This document shows positions 1 through 10,021 of a stretch of DNA of 64,000 bases, one piece after another; the stretch's first letter is position 1; every line of letters begins with the position of its first letter. Source of the DNA: Flavobacterium zhairuonense (GTDB taxonomy: Bacteria > Bacteroidota > Bacteroidia > Flavobacteriales > Flavobacteriaceae); contig NZ_SJSY01000068.1 in NCBI RefSeq assembly GCF_004352915.1, forward strand, positions 62,001 through 126,000, written 5' to 3'. The translations under genes were made by a program, and so were the position numbers. The notes beneath the pieces are model-generated. The model searched no databases and was not told the DNA's origin. It saw only the letters and a list, made by a program, of their open reading frames with translations.

Positions 1-158
1 TTGATATTCCCGATAAGATGCAGACAAAGATTTCCAGCCGAATTTGAAATGTTTTTGTCAATTTTCCAAAGATTGTTTTCATTTTGATACGATTCGATTT
101 CAATTTTTAATTTGTTGAGATCGCGCTCAAATAATGATTTTAGGGTTTCAATCAGCAT
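1..158 (-). CDS. DinB-like (DUF1572-type) protein, N-terminal fragment cut by the window edge
   Basis: Reading the minus strand from the ATG at 158 gives 52 open codons to the window edge. The fragment starts MLIETLKSLFERDLNKLK and contains NSAGNLCLHLIGNI, which resembles the first helix and the conserved N-L-x-x-H-L-x-G-N stretch of DinB/DUF1572 four-helix-bundle proteins; its histidine is a likely metal ligand. DinB-like proteins are putative metal-dependent enzymes, often thiol-linked, and their substrates are mostly unknown. The gene starts 14 bases after the stop of the GyrI-like gene and is probably the last gene seen of the TonB-receptor operon. The family call rests on about 50 residues. 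Confidence 0.65.
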   Translation of the reverse strand, partial: MLIETLKSLFERDLNKLKIEIESYQNENNLWKIDKNISNSAGNLCLHLIGNI

Positions 159-172
159 GATTTTATTTTTAG

Positions 173-655
173 TTAAGGTCTGTTTTTTATCGGAATCCAG
201 ATTTCTTCTTCAGAATCAGGATCGTCTTTTTTGTATTTTTCATCCATTACGGCAAAATGAGGTCGATCGTCAACAGTATATTCAGAATTTGGGAGCCACT
301 CTGCAAAAATTGTGTGATAGGTTTTATGACCTTCGCTTGCCGGGCCTTTATGAATAAAAACAGCATAGATTCCTGTTGGGATTATTAAAGTCTCCATTTC
401 TTCTGGTATTACAGGAAAGTTTCTGACTTCGACTGCAGCCCATTTTTGAAAAGTCTTGCTGGCATCAAAATTGTCAAAATATCCGTTTGGGAAAACCTCC
501 AGAGAATATAGATTAGCATCGACAGTATTTTTTATTTCCTTTCGTTTTGGCATAAAACTGCTCCATAATTGAAAGGTTTGATTTTCCATAAATGACATTA
601 TAATATGTTTGCCGACTAGTTTTTTTTCGGTCAAAATTTTAATTTGGGCTTCCAT
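173..655 (-). CDS. GyrI-like / AraC effector-binding domain protein
   Basis: A 160-residue stand-alone protein resembling the GyrI-like small-molecule-binding fold found at the C-terminus of AraC/MerR activators such as Rob and BmrR. Visible family traits are the N-terminal LVGKHIIMSF strand, a central strand with IPTGIYAVFIHKGPA followed by an HTIFAEWLPNSEY segment, and a closing EEEIWIPIK strand. There is no DNA-binding domain, so it is probably a ligand-binding or hydrolase-like single-domain member rather than a regulator. It lies 10 bases after the DUF4249 gene and 14 bases before the DinB-like gene, which suggests co-transcription. The ligand cannot be told from the sequence. Confidence 0.75.
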   Translation of the reverse strand: MEAQIKILTEKKLVGKHIIMSFMENQTFQLWSSFMPKRKEIKNTVDANLYSLEVFPNGYFDNFDASKTFQKWAAVEVRNFPVIPEEMETLIIPTGIYAVFIHKGPASEGHKTYHTIFAEWLPNSEYTVDDRPHFAVMDEKYKKDDPDSEEEIWIPIKNRP

Positions 656-665
656 TTTTGGCGGT

Positions 666-1487
666 TTATTTTATAGTGTATTTTTTGAGATCGGTTTCGC
701 TTAATGAAAAATATCCAAGCGGATAATTATCCTTATTTGTGTTGTTGATGATATTTCCTTTTACAGTTGCGGGAGGTGATTGAAAAGGCCCTCCAACATT
801 GCTTCCCGCAATGCTTACGAGAATATTCATATAGTTGTAGTACTGCTTTGAGATTCCAATATGCGTTATTTCAATTTCATCGCCAGATTTTAATTCGTCA
901 TCATCTGAAAGGCTGAAAAATTCATTGCCTTGAAAAAATTTGTCTTCATCAACGTAATAATTGGATTTGATTTTATTCGAATAAACATATTTGTACAAAT
1001 AGAAATTATCAGCATCTGCAGGATCATTAAAATAAGCCTTGATTTCGATATCTTTTCCAGTAAAACCGCCTTGATTGTTTTGTTCAATATGTGTAATAGG
1101 CGCAACAGACATCATGGTCTCGGTGGCTGTGTAAGTTTGCCCGTTTGAGATTACTGTCAGAGTGTATTCTTGATTTAAAGCTGGTTTGAAATTGGTACAG
1201 ATATAACGACCAGTTTTTGGAACTTCGGTAAAATTAAATTGCTCGTTAGCACTGTTTTTTATATATATTTTAGCGCCAGAAACTGTCGGAATTACATTTT
1301 CGAAATAACCAGTTGTAGTGGTCAATTTTATTGTTTGTTGTCTTCCATTTGTACCTTTTTGCCAATTAATTGCGGCTTCAATAACTAATTTTGGAGGCGC
1401 AGTATCTAAATCAACATCGACAACTTCTTCACAGGCTGTAAAGAAAATCGAAATAAAAATTATCAGTAATAAAGCAATTTTTTTCAT
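666..1487 (-). CDS. DUF4249 family outer-membrane lipoprotein
   Basis: A 273-residue lipoprotein. The signal peptide runs from the chosen Met and ends in the lipobox FTAC, so Cys19 should be lipidated. A longer reading frame starts six codons upstream at 1505, but the ATG at 1487 gives a standard signal peptide. After the signal comes VDLDTAPPKLVIEAAINW, typical of DUF4249, a beta-rich Bacteroidota family nearly always encoded directly after a TonB-dependent receptor with a carboxypeptidase-like N-terminal domain. That is the case here, 28 bases after the receptor stop. By analogy with SusD-type lipoproteins it may be the surface partner of the receptor, but the family's ligand is not established. 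Confidence 0.85.
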   Translation of the reverse strand: MKKIALLLIIFISIFFTACEEVVDVDLDTAPPKLVIEAAINWQKGTNGRQQTIKLTTTTGYFENVIPTVSGAKIYIKNSANEQFNFTEVPKTGRYICTNFKPALNQEYTLTVISNGQTYTATETMMSVAPITHIEQNNQGGFTGKDIEIKAYFNDPADADNFYLYKYVYSNKIKSNYYVDEDKFFQGNEFFSLSDDDELKSGDEIEITHIGISKQYYNYMNILVSIAGSNVGGPFQSPPATVKGNIINNTNKDNYPLGYFSLSETDLKKYTIK

Positions 1488-1515
1488 AGCTTTCTTTTTT
1501 AACAAAAAGTGATAT

Positions 1516-3900
1516 TTAAAACCTAAAATTATAACTTACCGCAGGAACAATTCCGAAAATTGATGTTTTTACTGCTTCATTATCGCCTGTATCTGTATTT
1601 TGTCGGAAATTAATTGAAGCAGCATTTTTGCGATTATATAAATTATAGATACTAAAAACCCATTCTCCTTTCCAGTTTCGGCCTTTGTTTTTTCTTGGAG
1701 TCAAAGTAGCCGAAACATCTAAATGATGATAAGCTGGCAAACGATTTTCGTTTCTCAGGCCATAACTAGGAACCGTGATTCCTAAATATTGATATTGTCC
1801 GTTCGGGTAAGTGACTGGCATTCCAGATTGTAGTGCAAAGTTAGCACCAAACGACCATTTTTCGTTCAAATTATAAGCCGAAGTTATGGCTAAATTGTGT
1901 GTTTTGTCATAAGCTGAACTGTACCATTGGCCATTGTTGATTCCTGTTTCTTCTGGAGTTCTGCCCGGCGTCTGCTGTTCTGATTTTGATAAAGTATAAG
2001 AAATCCATCCATTGAATTTCCCTTCGTTTTTCTTTACCATGATTTCCAAACCATAAGCGCGCATTTGCCCGTTTAAAATTACTTGCTCAATGGCATTGTT
2101 TGCTATTAGATCAGCGCCATCAATATAATCAAGTCGGTTTTGAATTTCTTTATAATAGGTTTCGACTTCTAAAGAATAAGCGCCGTTTTTGATATTTCTG
2201 AAATATCCAACAGCAACCTGATCTGCAATTTGTGGTTTAATGTAATTGTCGCTTGGCATCCAGACATCTAATGGAGTAGGTGATGAGGTGTTTGAAATTA
2301 GTTGCAGATATTGCGCCATTCGGTTGTAACTTCCTTTTATAGCTTCTTCATCATTCAATTGATAAGAAACAGAAAAACGAGGTTCTAGATTATTATAATT
2401 TTTGATTGATTTGTTCTTGCCGTAATATTCAGTGCCAATGGGTGTCGCTTTTTCGTAAATCTGCATATCAGAATTGAAAATTACCGGATTGTTGTTTTCG
2501 TAAAGATTTACATAGGAAGGTCCCAAACGATAAAATAAGCTGTATCGCAATCCGTAAGCAATTGTAATTTTCTTTGACAGCTGATTTTCTGCATCAATAT
2601 AAATAGAAGGTTCAAAAGCATATTTTTTATCCAATTGATCTGGATTGATTCCTGATTCTGGACTACTTGGTTTAATGGTTCCAGGATTGAATTTGTAATA
2701 AATTCCGTTTAAGCCATAGCTCAATTTAAATTTATCTGAGATATAATGTTTGAAATCGTATTTGATATTGTAATTCTGAATTCCCGAGTCCCATTTGAAT
2801 CCAACGAAATCAAGATCCAAGCCGTAATAGTAATCGCTGTAGATCAACGATAAATTCGAAAATAATTTATCAGAATACAAATGATTCCATCGCAGGTTTA
2901 AAGTAGAATTTCCGTAGATATTCGTGAAACTTTTATTTAAACTGAAAACATCTCGCCCAAAATATCCTGATAAATACAAGCTGTTATTGTCATTCAGTTT
3001 ATAGCTCAATTTGGTGTTCAAATCATAAAAATAAGCCGAATTATCTTTTTGATCCTCAGAAAGCTTTAGGAATAAATGTGCATAAGAAGCTCTTCCTCCA
3101 ATTAAAAAAGAACCTTTATCTTTCACCAAAGGACCTTCGGCTAAAAGTCTGCTCGAAATCAATCCGATTCCTCCGTTTACATGAAACTCTTTGCTGTTTC
3201 CATCTTTTTGATAAATATCCAAAACAGAAGAAGCTCTTCCTCCAAAGCGCGCCGGAATTCCGCCTTTATATAATTTTAAATCTTTGATTGCGTCTGGATT
3301 GAAAACCGAGAAAAAGCCAAAAACATGTGAAGAATTAAAAATAGTTGCTTCGTCTAATAAAATCAAATTTTGATCAGCACCGCCACCGCGAACATTAAAT
3401 CCAGATGCGCCTTCGCCAGCATTTGTAACGCCTGGAAGCAATAAAATAGATTTTAGGACATCGACTTCTCCCAAAACGACAGGCATTTTTTTAATGGTAG
3501 CAATGGAGAGCTTATTGGCACTCATTTCGGGAGATTTGATATTTATTTTGCCTTTGTTTTCCTTAATTACAACTTCCTGCAGTTCCTGACCTCCGCCTTC
3601 ACTTAGGCTGAAATTCATTTTGGTATTTTGATTTAAAAGAACGGTTTGTTGCAATGTTTGATAGCCCACATAACTGATTTCGATTTGATGTTCTCCTTTC
3701 GGAATTGTCAGAGAGTAAAATCCGTATTCGTTTGTTGTAGTTCCAATTTTTAAAGAAGGAATATAGATATTTACGGCAATTAAGGTTTCATTGCTTTTGT
3801 TGTCTTTTATAGTGCCGCTTAGAGTGAATTTTTCTTGAGAATACGATGTAAACGCAGTTAAAATTAAAAAAATAAATATGCCAATCTTTCGTATAATCAT
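1516..3900 (-). CDS. TonB-dependent receptor with carboxypeptidase-regulatory-like domain
   Basis: A 794-residue outer-membrane receptor. The N-terminal signal peptide ends near SYSQ, then a CarboxypepD-reg-like beta sandwich spans about residues 25-105 (LSGTIKDNKSNETL, NEYGFYSLTIPKG, ISYVGYQT). The plug follows at about 120-235 with VLKSILLLPGV, the glycine-rich FNVRGGGADQNLILLDEA, and KLYKGGIPARFGGR. The rest is a beta barrel ending in the aromatic C-terminus YNFRF. Such receptors import ligands across the outer membrane using TonB/ExbBD energy. The downstream DUF4249 lipoprotein marks it as the non-SusC class. The substrate is unknown; no glycan or siderophore genes sit beside it. Confidence 0.93.
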   Translation of the reverse strand: MIIRKIGIFIFLILTAFTSYSQEKFTLSGTIKDNKSNETLIAVNIYIPSLKIGTTTNEYGFYSLTIPKGEHQIEISYVGYQTLQQTVLLNQNTKMNFSLSEGGGQELQEVVIKENKGKINIKSPEMSANKLSIATIKKMPVVLGEVDVLKSILLLPGVTNAGEGASGFNVRGGGADQNLILLDEATIFNSSHVFGFFSVFNPDAIKDLKLYKGGIPARFGGRASSVLDIYQKDGNSKEFHVNGGIGLISSRLLAEGPLVKDKGSFLIGGRASYAHLFLKLSEDQKDNSAYFYDLNTKLSYKLNDNNSLYLSGYFGRDVFSLNKSFTNIYGNSTLNLRWNHLYSDKLFSNLSLIYSDYYYGLDLDFVGFKWDSGIQNYNIKYDFKHYISDKFKLSYGLNGIYYKFNPGTIKPSSPESGINPDQLDKKYAFEPSIYIDAENQLSKKITIAYGLRYSLFYRLGPSYVNLYENNNPVIFNSDMQIYEKATPIGTEYYGKNKSIKNYNNLEPRFSVSYQLNDEEAIKGSYNRMAQYLQLISNTSSPTPLDVWMPSDNYIKPQIADQVAVGYFRNIKNGAYSLEVETYYKEIQNRLDYIDGADLIANNAIEQVILNGQMRAYGLEIMVKKNEGKFNGWISYTLSKSEQQTPGRTPEETGINNGQWYSSAYDKTHNLAITSAYNLNEKWSFGANFALQSGMPVTYPNGQYQYLGITVPSYGLRNENRLPAYHHLDVSATLTPRKNKGRNWKGEWVFSIYNLYNRKNAASINFRQNTDTGDNEAVKTSIFGIVPAVSYNFRF

Positions 3901-3985
3901 CTTTTTTATTTTGGTTTACATAGTTAAGAATTCTTACTAATATATTAAAACGAATTGGTTGTTAAATGTTAGTTAAGATAAACAA

Positions 3986-4013
3986 AAAAGACAACCGTTT
4001 GAGGTTGTCTTTT
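3986..4013 (-). terminator. Rho-independent terminator after icd
   Basis: AAAAGACAACC (3986-3996) pairs with GGTTGTCTTTT (4003-4013) around a six-base loop. Read on the minus strand it is followed by a T-rich tail, 40 bases past the isocitrate dehydrogenase stop. It separates icd from the TonB-receptor operon. Confidence 0.8.
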
Positions 4014-4052
4014 TCTATTTATTTAAAGCAGTGCATTTGTAATGCTTTGAAA

Positions 4053-6287
<2,235 letters not shown>

Positions 6288-6349
6288 TTATAATCGTGTC
6301 GTCAAAGGGTGACGATATGAAAAGTATAGTCGGCTCAAAACGAGCGGAG

Positions 6350-6357
6350 CAAATATA
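6350..6357 (-). promoter_or_regulatory. -7 box of the icd promoter
   Basis: The minus strand reads TATATTTG, an exact match to the Bacteroidota -7 consensus TAnnTTTG. It predicts a 5' leader of about 65-70 bases before the icd ATG. Confidence 0.55.
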
Positions 6358-6500
6358 ATAAAAACAGTCCGAAAACGGTGTAGTTTTGTTTATAAATGGA
6401 TGAATTATCAGATTGTTATTTCGTGCTTCTTAAATTGTCAAATCGATGATTTTGATATTAAAAAATTACGGTTTTGATATTGGTTTAAATAAAGACATAA

Positions 6501-6537
6501 AAAAAACTCGTTTCAAATGATATGAAACGAGTTTTTT
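6501..6537 (-). terminator. Terminator after rplS
   Basis: AAAAAACTCGTTTCA (6501-6515) and TGAAACGAGTTTTTT (6523-6537) form a 15-bp stem with a seven-base loop and T tails on both strands, 20 bases past the rplS stop. Confidence 0.85.
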
Positions 6538-6556
6538 ATAACAATTAGATAAATGA

Positions 6557-6907
6557 TTATCTTCTTTTATCTTTAATCTTAGCTTTTTTACCAGTAAGTT
6601 CTCTGAAGTAGAAAATTCTAGCTCTACGTACGTGACCTTTCTTGTTGATTTCAATTTTTTGTAAAGCTGGCAAGTTTACTGGGAAGATACGCTCAACACC
6701 AACAGCTCCAGACATTTTACGGATTGTAAAAGTTTCTGTGTTTCCAGAACCTCTTCTTTGAATAACAACTCCTTTGAAAAACTGAGTTCTTGTTTTTTCA
6801 CCCTCTTTAATTTCGTAGAAAACAGTGATTGTGTCTCCAGCTCCGAAATCTGGGAAATCTTTTTTAGCAACGAATTCGTCTTGAACGAATTTTAATAAAT
6901 CTGCCAT
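6557..6907 (-). CDS. rplS: 50S ribosomal protein L19
   Basis: A 116-residue protein matching L19 end to end: the early PDFGAGDTITVFYEIKEGEK stretch, FFKGVVIQRRGSG, the conserved FTIRKMSGAVGVERIFP, and the basic tail RRARIFYFRELTGKKAKIKD. L19 sits at the 30S-50S interface of the ribosome. It follows trmD by 213 bases on the same strand, the common trmD-rplS order, but has its own -7 box (TACATTTG, 6978-6985). A strong terminator follows it. Confidence 0.98.
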   Translation of the reverse strand: MADLLKFVQDEFVAKKDFPDFGAGDTITVFYEIKEGEKTRTQFFKGVVIQRRGSGNTETFTIRKMSGAVGVERIFPVNLPALQKIEINKKGHVRRARIFYFRELTGKKAKIKDKRR

Positions 6908-6977
6908 GATAATTTAAATTATAGTTTATTTCGAACAACATTCACGGATCTCGCCAGAGGTTGGTCAAATTCGGGTG

Positions 6978-6985
6978 CAAATGTA
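6978..6985 (-). promoter_or_regulatory. -7 box of the rplS promoter
   Basis: The minus strand reads TACATTTG, matching TAnnTTTG, about 70 bases before the rplS start. Between it and trmD lies AT-rich sequence with repeated AATTATAAATTATGAAT-like units and an imperfect hairpin (GTTTCAAGTT 7054-7063 against AACTTGAAAC 7082-7091) that could end trmD transcription. Confidence 0.55.
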
Positions 6986-7120
6986 AAAAATAATTATAAA
7001 TTATGAATTATAAATTGTGAATTATTTTTAGTTCGTTTTGTTTTAAGTTTCAGGTTTCAAGTTGTTGCTATCGAGAGTTTTAACTTGAAACAAAAATAAC
7101 CTTAAACTTGAAACTAAATT

Positions 7121-7801
7121 TTAATGCTCTTCCAATAAATCCGGGCGTCTATTTTTAGTATGTTCAAAAGCCATGTCTTCACGCCATTTGTCAATTTTGG
7201 CAGCATGACCGCTGGTTAAAACTTCAGGAACTTTCCATCCTTTATAATCGGCGGGTCTTGTGTATATTGGTCCAGATAACAAATTGTCTTGAAAACTGTC
7301 TGTCAAAGCTGAGGTTTCATCACTCAAAACTCCTGGAATTAATCGGATTAAGGCGTCAGATAAAACAATAGCGCCCAATTCTCCGCCAGATAAAACATAA
7401 TCGCCAATTGAAATCTCTTTGGTGATAAAATGATCTCGAACTCTTTGGTCAACACCTTTGTAATGGCCGCATAAAATGATAATGTTTTTGTACATAGACA
7501 TTTTATTAGCCATTTTTTGATTCAAGGTTTCGCCGTCGGGAGACATATATATGATTTCGTCATATTCGCGCTGACTTTTTAAATGCGTAATACAGTCATC
7601 AATTGGCTGAATTGTCATCACCATTCCAGCGCCCCCGCCAAATGGATAATCATCAACACTTTTTTGTCTGTTGGTGCTATAATCACGAAGGTTGTGAAAA
7701 TGTACTTCAACCAAACCTTTATCAATGGCACGTTTCATAATAGAAGCCTCAAACGGACTTCTTAATAATTCAGGTAAAAGTGTAATAATATCAATTCGCA
7801 T
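7121..7801 (-). CDS. trmD: tRNA (guanine-37-N1)-methyltransferase TrmD
   Basis: A 226-residue SPOUT methyltransferase that puts N1-methyl on G37 of tRNAs using S-adenosylmethionine, which prevents +1 frameshifting. The N-terminus [11 protein letters not shown] and [15 protein letters not shown] are typical, and the trefoil-knot cofactor site is visible as [13 protein letters not shown] and [26 protein letters not shown] is the conserved glycine-rich segment. The C-terminal part ends [13 protein letters not shown], as in other TrmD proteins. A -7 box (TATCTTTG at 7826-7833, minus strand) lies about 25 bases upstream of the ATG. Confidence 0.98.
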   Translation of the reverse strand: MRIDIITLLPELLRSPFEASIMKRAIDKGLVEVHFHNLRDYSTNRQKSVDDYPFGGGAGMVMTIQPIDDCITHLKSQREYDEIIYMSPDGETLNQKMANKMSMYKNIIILCGHYKGVDQRVRDHFITKEISIGDYVLSGGELGAIVLSDALIRLIPGVLSDETSALTDSFQDNLLSGPIYTRPADYKGWKVPEVLTSGHAAKIDKWREDMAFEHTKNRRPDLLEEH

Positions 7802-7825
7802 TTCTCTTTTTCAAAAGTTTGGTTG

Positions 7826-7833
7826 CAAAGATA
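7826..7833 (-). promoter_or_regulatory. -7 box of the trmD promoter
   Basis: The minus strand reads TATCTTTG, an exact TAnnTTTG match, 24 bases before the trmD ATG. Confidence 0.55.
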
Positions 7834-8061
7834 CAAAGTAAATGCGGAGAAATTTTGAAAAAAGGATATTCAAAATTATTGCTTCGGCATTCTTACAAGT
7901 GATCTGGCGTGCTTTTGTTTAAATATCTGTTTTTCAAAACAATAAATAATAATTATATAACATTAAAAAGTTTTTGTGTAAGAAATAATGCTTAATTTTA
8001 ATTACTATTACATAGTTTTTTTACTGATAAAAGTATTGCCTTAAATCTAAATCACACGCAA

Positions 8062-8421
8062 ATGAAAAATATAATTTTATGTTTTGCTGTAATGCTACTA
8101 TATGCATGCTCAAGCTCGAAAAATACTGGAGATAAATGGATTGGAATGACTAAACAAAGTCTTATGAAAAGTTGGGGAACTCCAGTGAGGACTTTTGATA
8201 ATGCTGCAGACGGAGAAATTCTGGTTTATGCAGATCAGGTTTATGAAAAAGGAGAAAATGAAGATTCCAGAATTGCTGGCCCGCTGCATTGGAATTATAC
8301 ATATATGTATGTAGACAAAACAGGAAAAATAACTTCTTTTAGAAATGAAAAACAAAATTACTCTCCTCAATCTATTGATTCTGATAAATTAGCGGGAATG
8401 AGTTTGTTGACGGTGAAATAA
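8062..8421 (+). CDS. Small lipoprotein of unknown function, possibly SmpA/OmlA-like
   Basis: A 119-residue protein with a signal peptide ending in the lipobox LYAC (Cys16), followed by a Ser-rich linker SSSKNTG. The mature part begins WIGMTKQSLMKSWGTPVRTF and continues GEILVYADQVYE. The phrase G-M-T-x-x-x-L-x-x-x-W-G-x-P recalls the start of the SmpA/OmlA (BamE-like) fold, but the resemblance is short. The protein is probably exported and anchored in the outer or inner membrane facing the periplasm. It stands alone, with trmD divergent upstream and the repeat array downstream. No function can be assigned. Confidence 0.75.
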   Translation: MKNIILCFAVMLLYACSSSKNTGDKWIGMTKQSLMKSWGTPVRTFDNAADGEILVYADQVYEKGENEDSRIAGPLHWNYTYMYVDKTGKITSFRNEKQNYSPQSIDSDKLAGMSLLTVK

Positions 8422-8426
8422 ATATA

Positions 8427-8439
8427 GTCCCTATGGGAC
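8427..8439. repeat. Outer palindrome of the REP cluster, left side
   Basis: A perfect palindrome GTCCC-TAT-GGGAC preceded by ATA and followed by AAAA. A matching palindrome (GTCCC-GTA-GGGAC, 8924-8936) borders the right side of the cluster just before the transposase start. Together they may mark the ends of a transposase-mobilised unit. Confidence 0.65.
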
Positions 8440-8468
8440 AAAATTTCGCTATCATCCATATTTCTTTT

Positions 8469-8806
8469 CTACCGATATTTTATTCCTAGCGGAGCATCTT
8501 TCGTTTTCTGTTTTTTTTCTGCCGATATTTTGTTCCTAGCGGAACATCTTTCGTTTTCTGTTTTTTTTCTACCGATATTTTGTTCCTAGCGGAACATCTT
8601 TTGTTTTCTGTTTCTTTTCTACCGATATTTTGTTCCTAGCGGAACATCTTTCGTTTTCTTTTTTTTTTTTCTACCGATATTTTGTTCCTAGCAGAACATC
8701 TTTCGTTTTCTATTTTTTTCTGCCGATATTTTGTTCCTAGCGGAACATCTTTCGTTTTCTATTTTTTTTCTGCCGATATTTTGTTCCTAGCGGAACATCT
8801 TTTGTT
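8469..8806. repeat. Tandem array of seven ~50-bp REP-like units, each with a palindromic core
   Basis: Units begin at about 8469, 8519, 8569, 8619, 8671, 8720 and 8770, so the period is 49-52 bases. Each unit reads CT(A/G)CCGATATTTT, then the palindromic core GTTCC-TAGC-GGAAC (first unit ATTCC...GGAGC, fifth with one change), then ATCTTTCGTTTTCT and a T run of variable length. The stretch without genes, 8422-8943, consists of this array and three flanking palindromes. An inverted relative (ATTCC-GTTA-GGAAT followed by AAAATATTGGTAG, 8874-8900) lies downstream in the opposite orientation. The array adjoins a REP-associated tyrosine transposase, the expected source of such units. Confidence 0.85.
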
Positions 8807-8873
8807 CAAATCAGACTGATAAAACAATTTGAAAGATAATTCTTTATTTTTTATATTTGCAATGAGATAAATT

Positions 8874-8936
8874 ATTCCGTTAGGAATAAAATATTGGTAG
8901 CTAAAATAAATATTTACATTAATGTCCCGTAGGGAC
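8874..8936. repeat. Inverted REP unit plus right outer palindrome
   Basis: ATTCC-GTTA-GGAAT (8874-8887) followed by AAAATATTGGTAG is the reverse orientation of the array unit. GTCCC-GTA-GGGAC (8924-8936) ends eight bases before the ATG of the transposase reading frame. Confidence 0.7.
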
Positions 8937-8943
8937 TATATAA

Positions 8944-9405
8944 ATGGCAAACACATATACACAAATACATATTCATTTTGTTTTTGCGGTTAAACATAGA
9001 AATGCTGTCATACAAATAAATTGGAAGGAAGAATTATATAGATATATCACAGGAATTGTTTAGAATAATAATCACAAACTTTTGGCAATAAATGGTATTT
9101 CAGATCATATTCATATTTTAATTGGAATACGACCTGCACAATCGATTTCAGAATTAATGAAAATTGTAAAACAGAATTCATCGAAATGGATAAACGAAAA
9201 TAAGTTTACAAAGACTCATTTTGAATGGCAGGAAGGATATGGGGCTTTTTCATGCAGTAAATCGCAAATAAAAGCGGTTGTAAATTATATTGAGAATCAA
9301 GAATTGCATCATAAAAAGAAATCTTTTAAGGAAGAGTATATAAACTTTCTCGAAAAATTTGAAATTGATTATGAAGAAAAGTTTATTTTTAAAGACTTGA
9401 TTTAA
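8944..9405 (+). pseudogene. REP-associated tyrosine (Y1/IS200-like) transposase broken by an in-frame TAG
   Basis: From the ATG at 8944 the frame reads MANTYTQIHIHFVFAVKHRN and runs to ITGIV, then hits TAG at 9061-9063, and continues in the same frame as NNNHKLLAINGISDHIHILI to a normal stop at 9403-9405. The whole frame would code for about 153 residues, the size of Y1 transposases. The HUH metal motif appears as D-H-I-H-I, and the likely catalytic tyrosine is in VVNYIENQELHHKKKSF. Homologues usually have Gln where the TAG is, so one C-to-T change (CAG to TAG) probably killed the gene. The downstream part alone (from 9082) lacks the first beta strand and is unlikely to act. Confidence 0.85.
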
Positions 9406-9425
9406 AAATCTTTTAAGCTAAAACA

Positions 9426-9971
9426 ATGCCTTCTCACCAAATAAAAATTTTTGCCATTATTGGCAGTACCAGAAAAAACTCCAGCAATTTTAAAATTTTA
9501 AAACATATTTCTAAAAATATAAAAGAAGAATTTAAAGTTGAAATTTTTGAAGAAATAGATCAATTACCACATTTTAATCCTGATTTAGATCAGGAAACTC
9601 CTCCGAAGAAAGTTACTGAGTTCAGAAATAAAATTGCTCAGGCTGACGGCATTTTAATTTGCACACCCGAATATGTCTTCAGTTTGCCTGGAACTTTGAA
9701 AAACGCATTGGAATGGTGTGTTTCTACCACTGTTTTTTCGGGAAAAAGAACTGGTTTGATTACGGCTTCGGCATCGGGTGAAATGGCGCACGAACAACTT
9801 TTGCTTATTATGAAAACGGTTGAAGCTAAATTTGAAAATTCGGAACAAATCCTGATACAAGGTGTTCGCGGAAAAGTTAATGAGGAAGGGGAAATTGTAA
9901 ATACAGCTACCGAAGCGGTTCTGGCATCTTTTATACATAATTTTGAAAATCAATTTTTGAACGAATCGTAG
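9426..9971 (+). CDS. NAD(P)H-dependent FMN reductase family oxidoreductase
   Basis: A 181-residue flavodoxin-fold protein of the NADPH-dependent FMN reductase family. The phosphate-binding loop is IIGSTRKNSSNFKIL near residues 11-25, and the second flavin loop is CTPEYVFSLPGTLKNALEW around residue 79, close to the family pattern T-P-E-Y-x-x-S-x-P-G-x-L-K-N-A. Members use NAD(P)H to reduce FMN, quinones or azo dyes in the cytoplasm; the substrate here is not apparent. It lies 20 bases after the broken transposase and ahead of the TIM-barrel gene on the same strand. Confidence 0.88.
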   Translation: MPSHQIKIFAIIGSTRKNSSNFKILKHISKNIKEEFKVEIFEEIDQLPHFNPDLDQETPPKKVTEFRNKIAQADGILICTPEYVFSLPGTLKNALEWCVSTTVFSGKRTGLITASASGEMAHEQLLLIMKTVEAKFENSEQILIQGVRGKVNEEGEIVNTATEAVLASFIHNFENQFLNES

Positions 9972-10021
9972 CGCGTTTCAATAAAAAGAGTAGATTTACT
10001 TTTGGATTTTTTTAAATTAAA

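Noticed and set aside
8469..8806. CRISPR-like periodicity of about 50 bases
   Set aside because: There are no unique spacers; the whole unit repeats and the spacing part is a T run. No cas genes are nearby. It fits REP units better.
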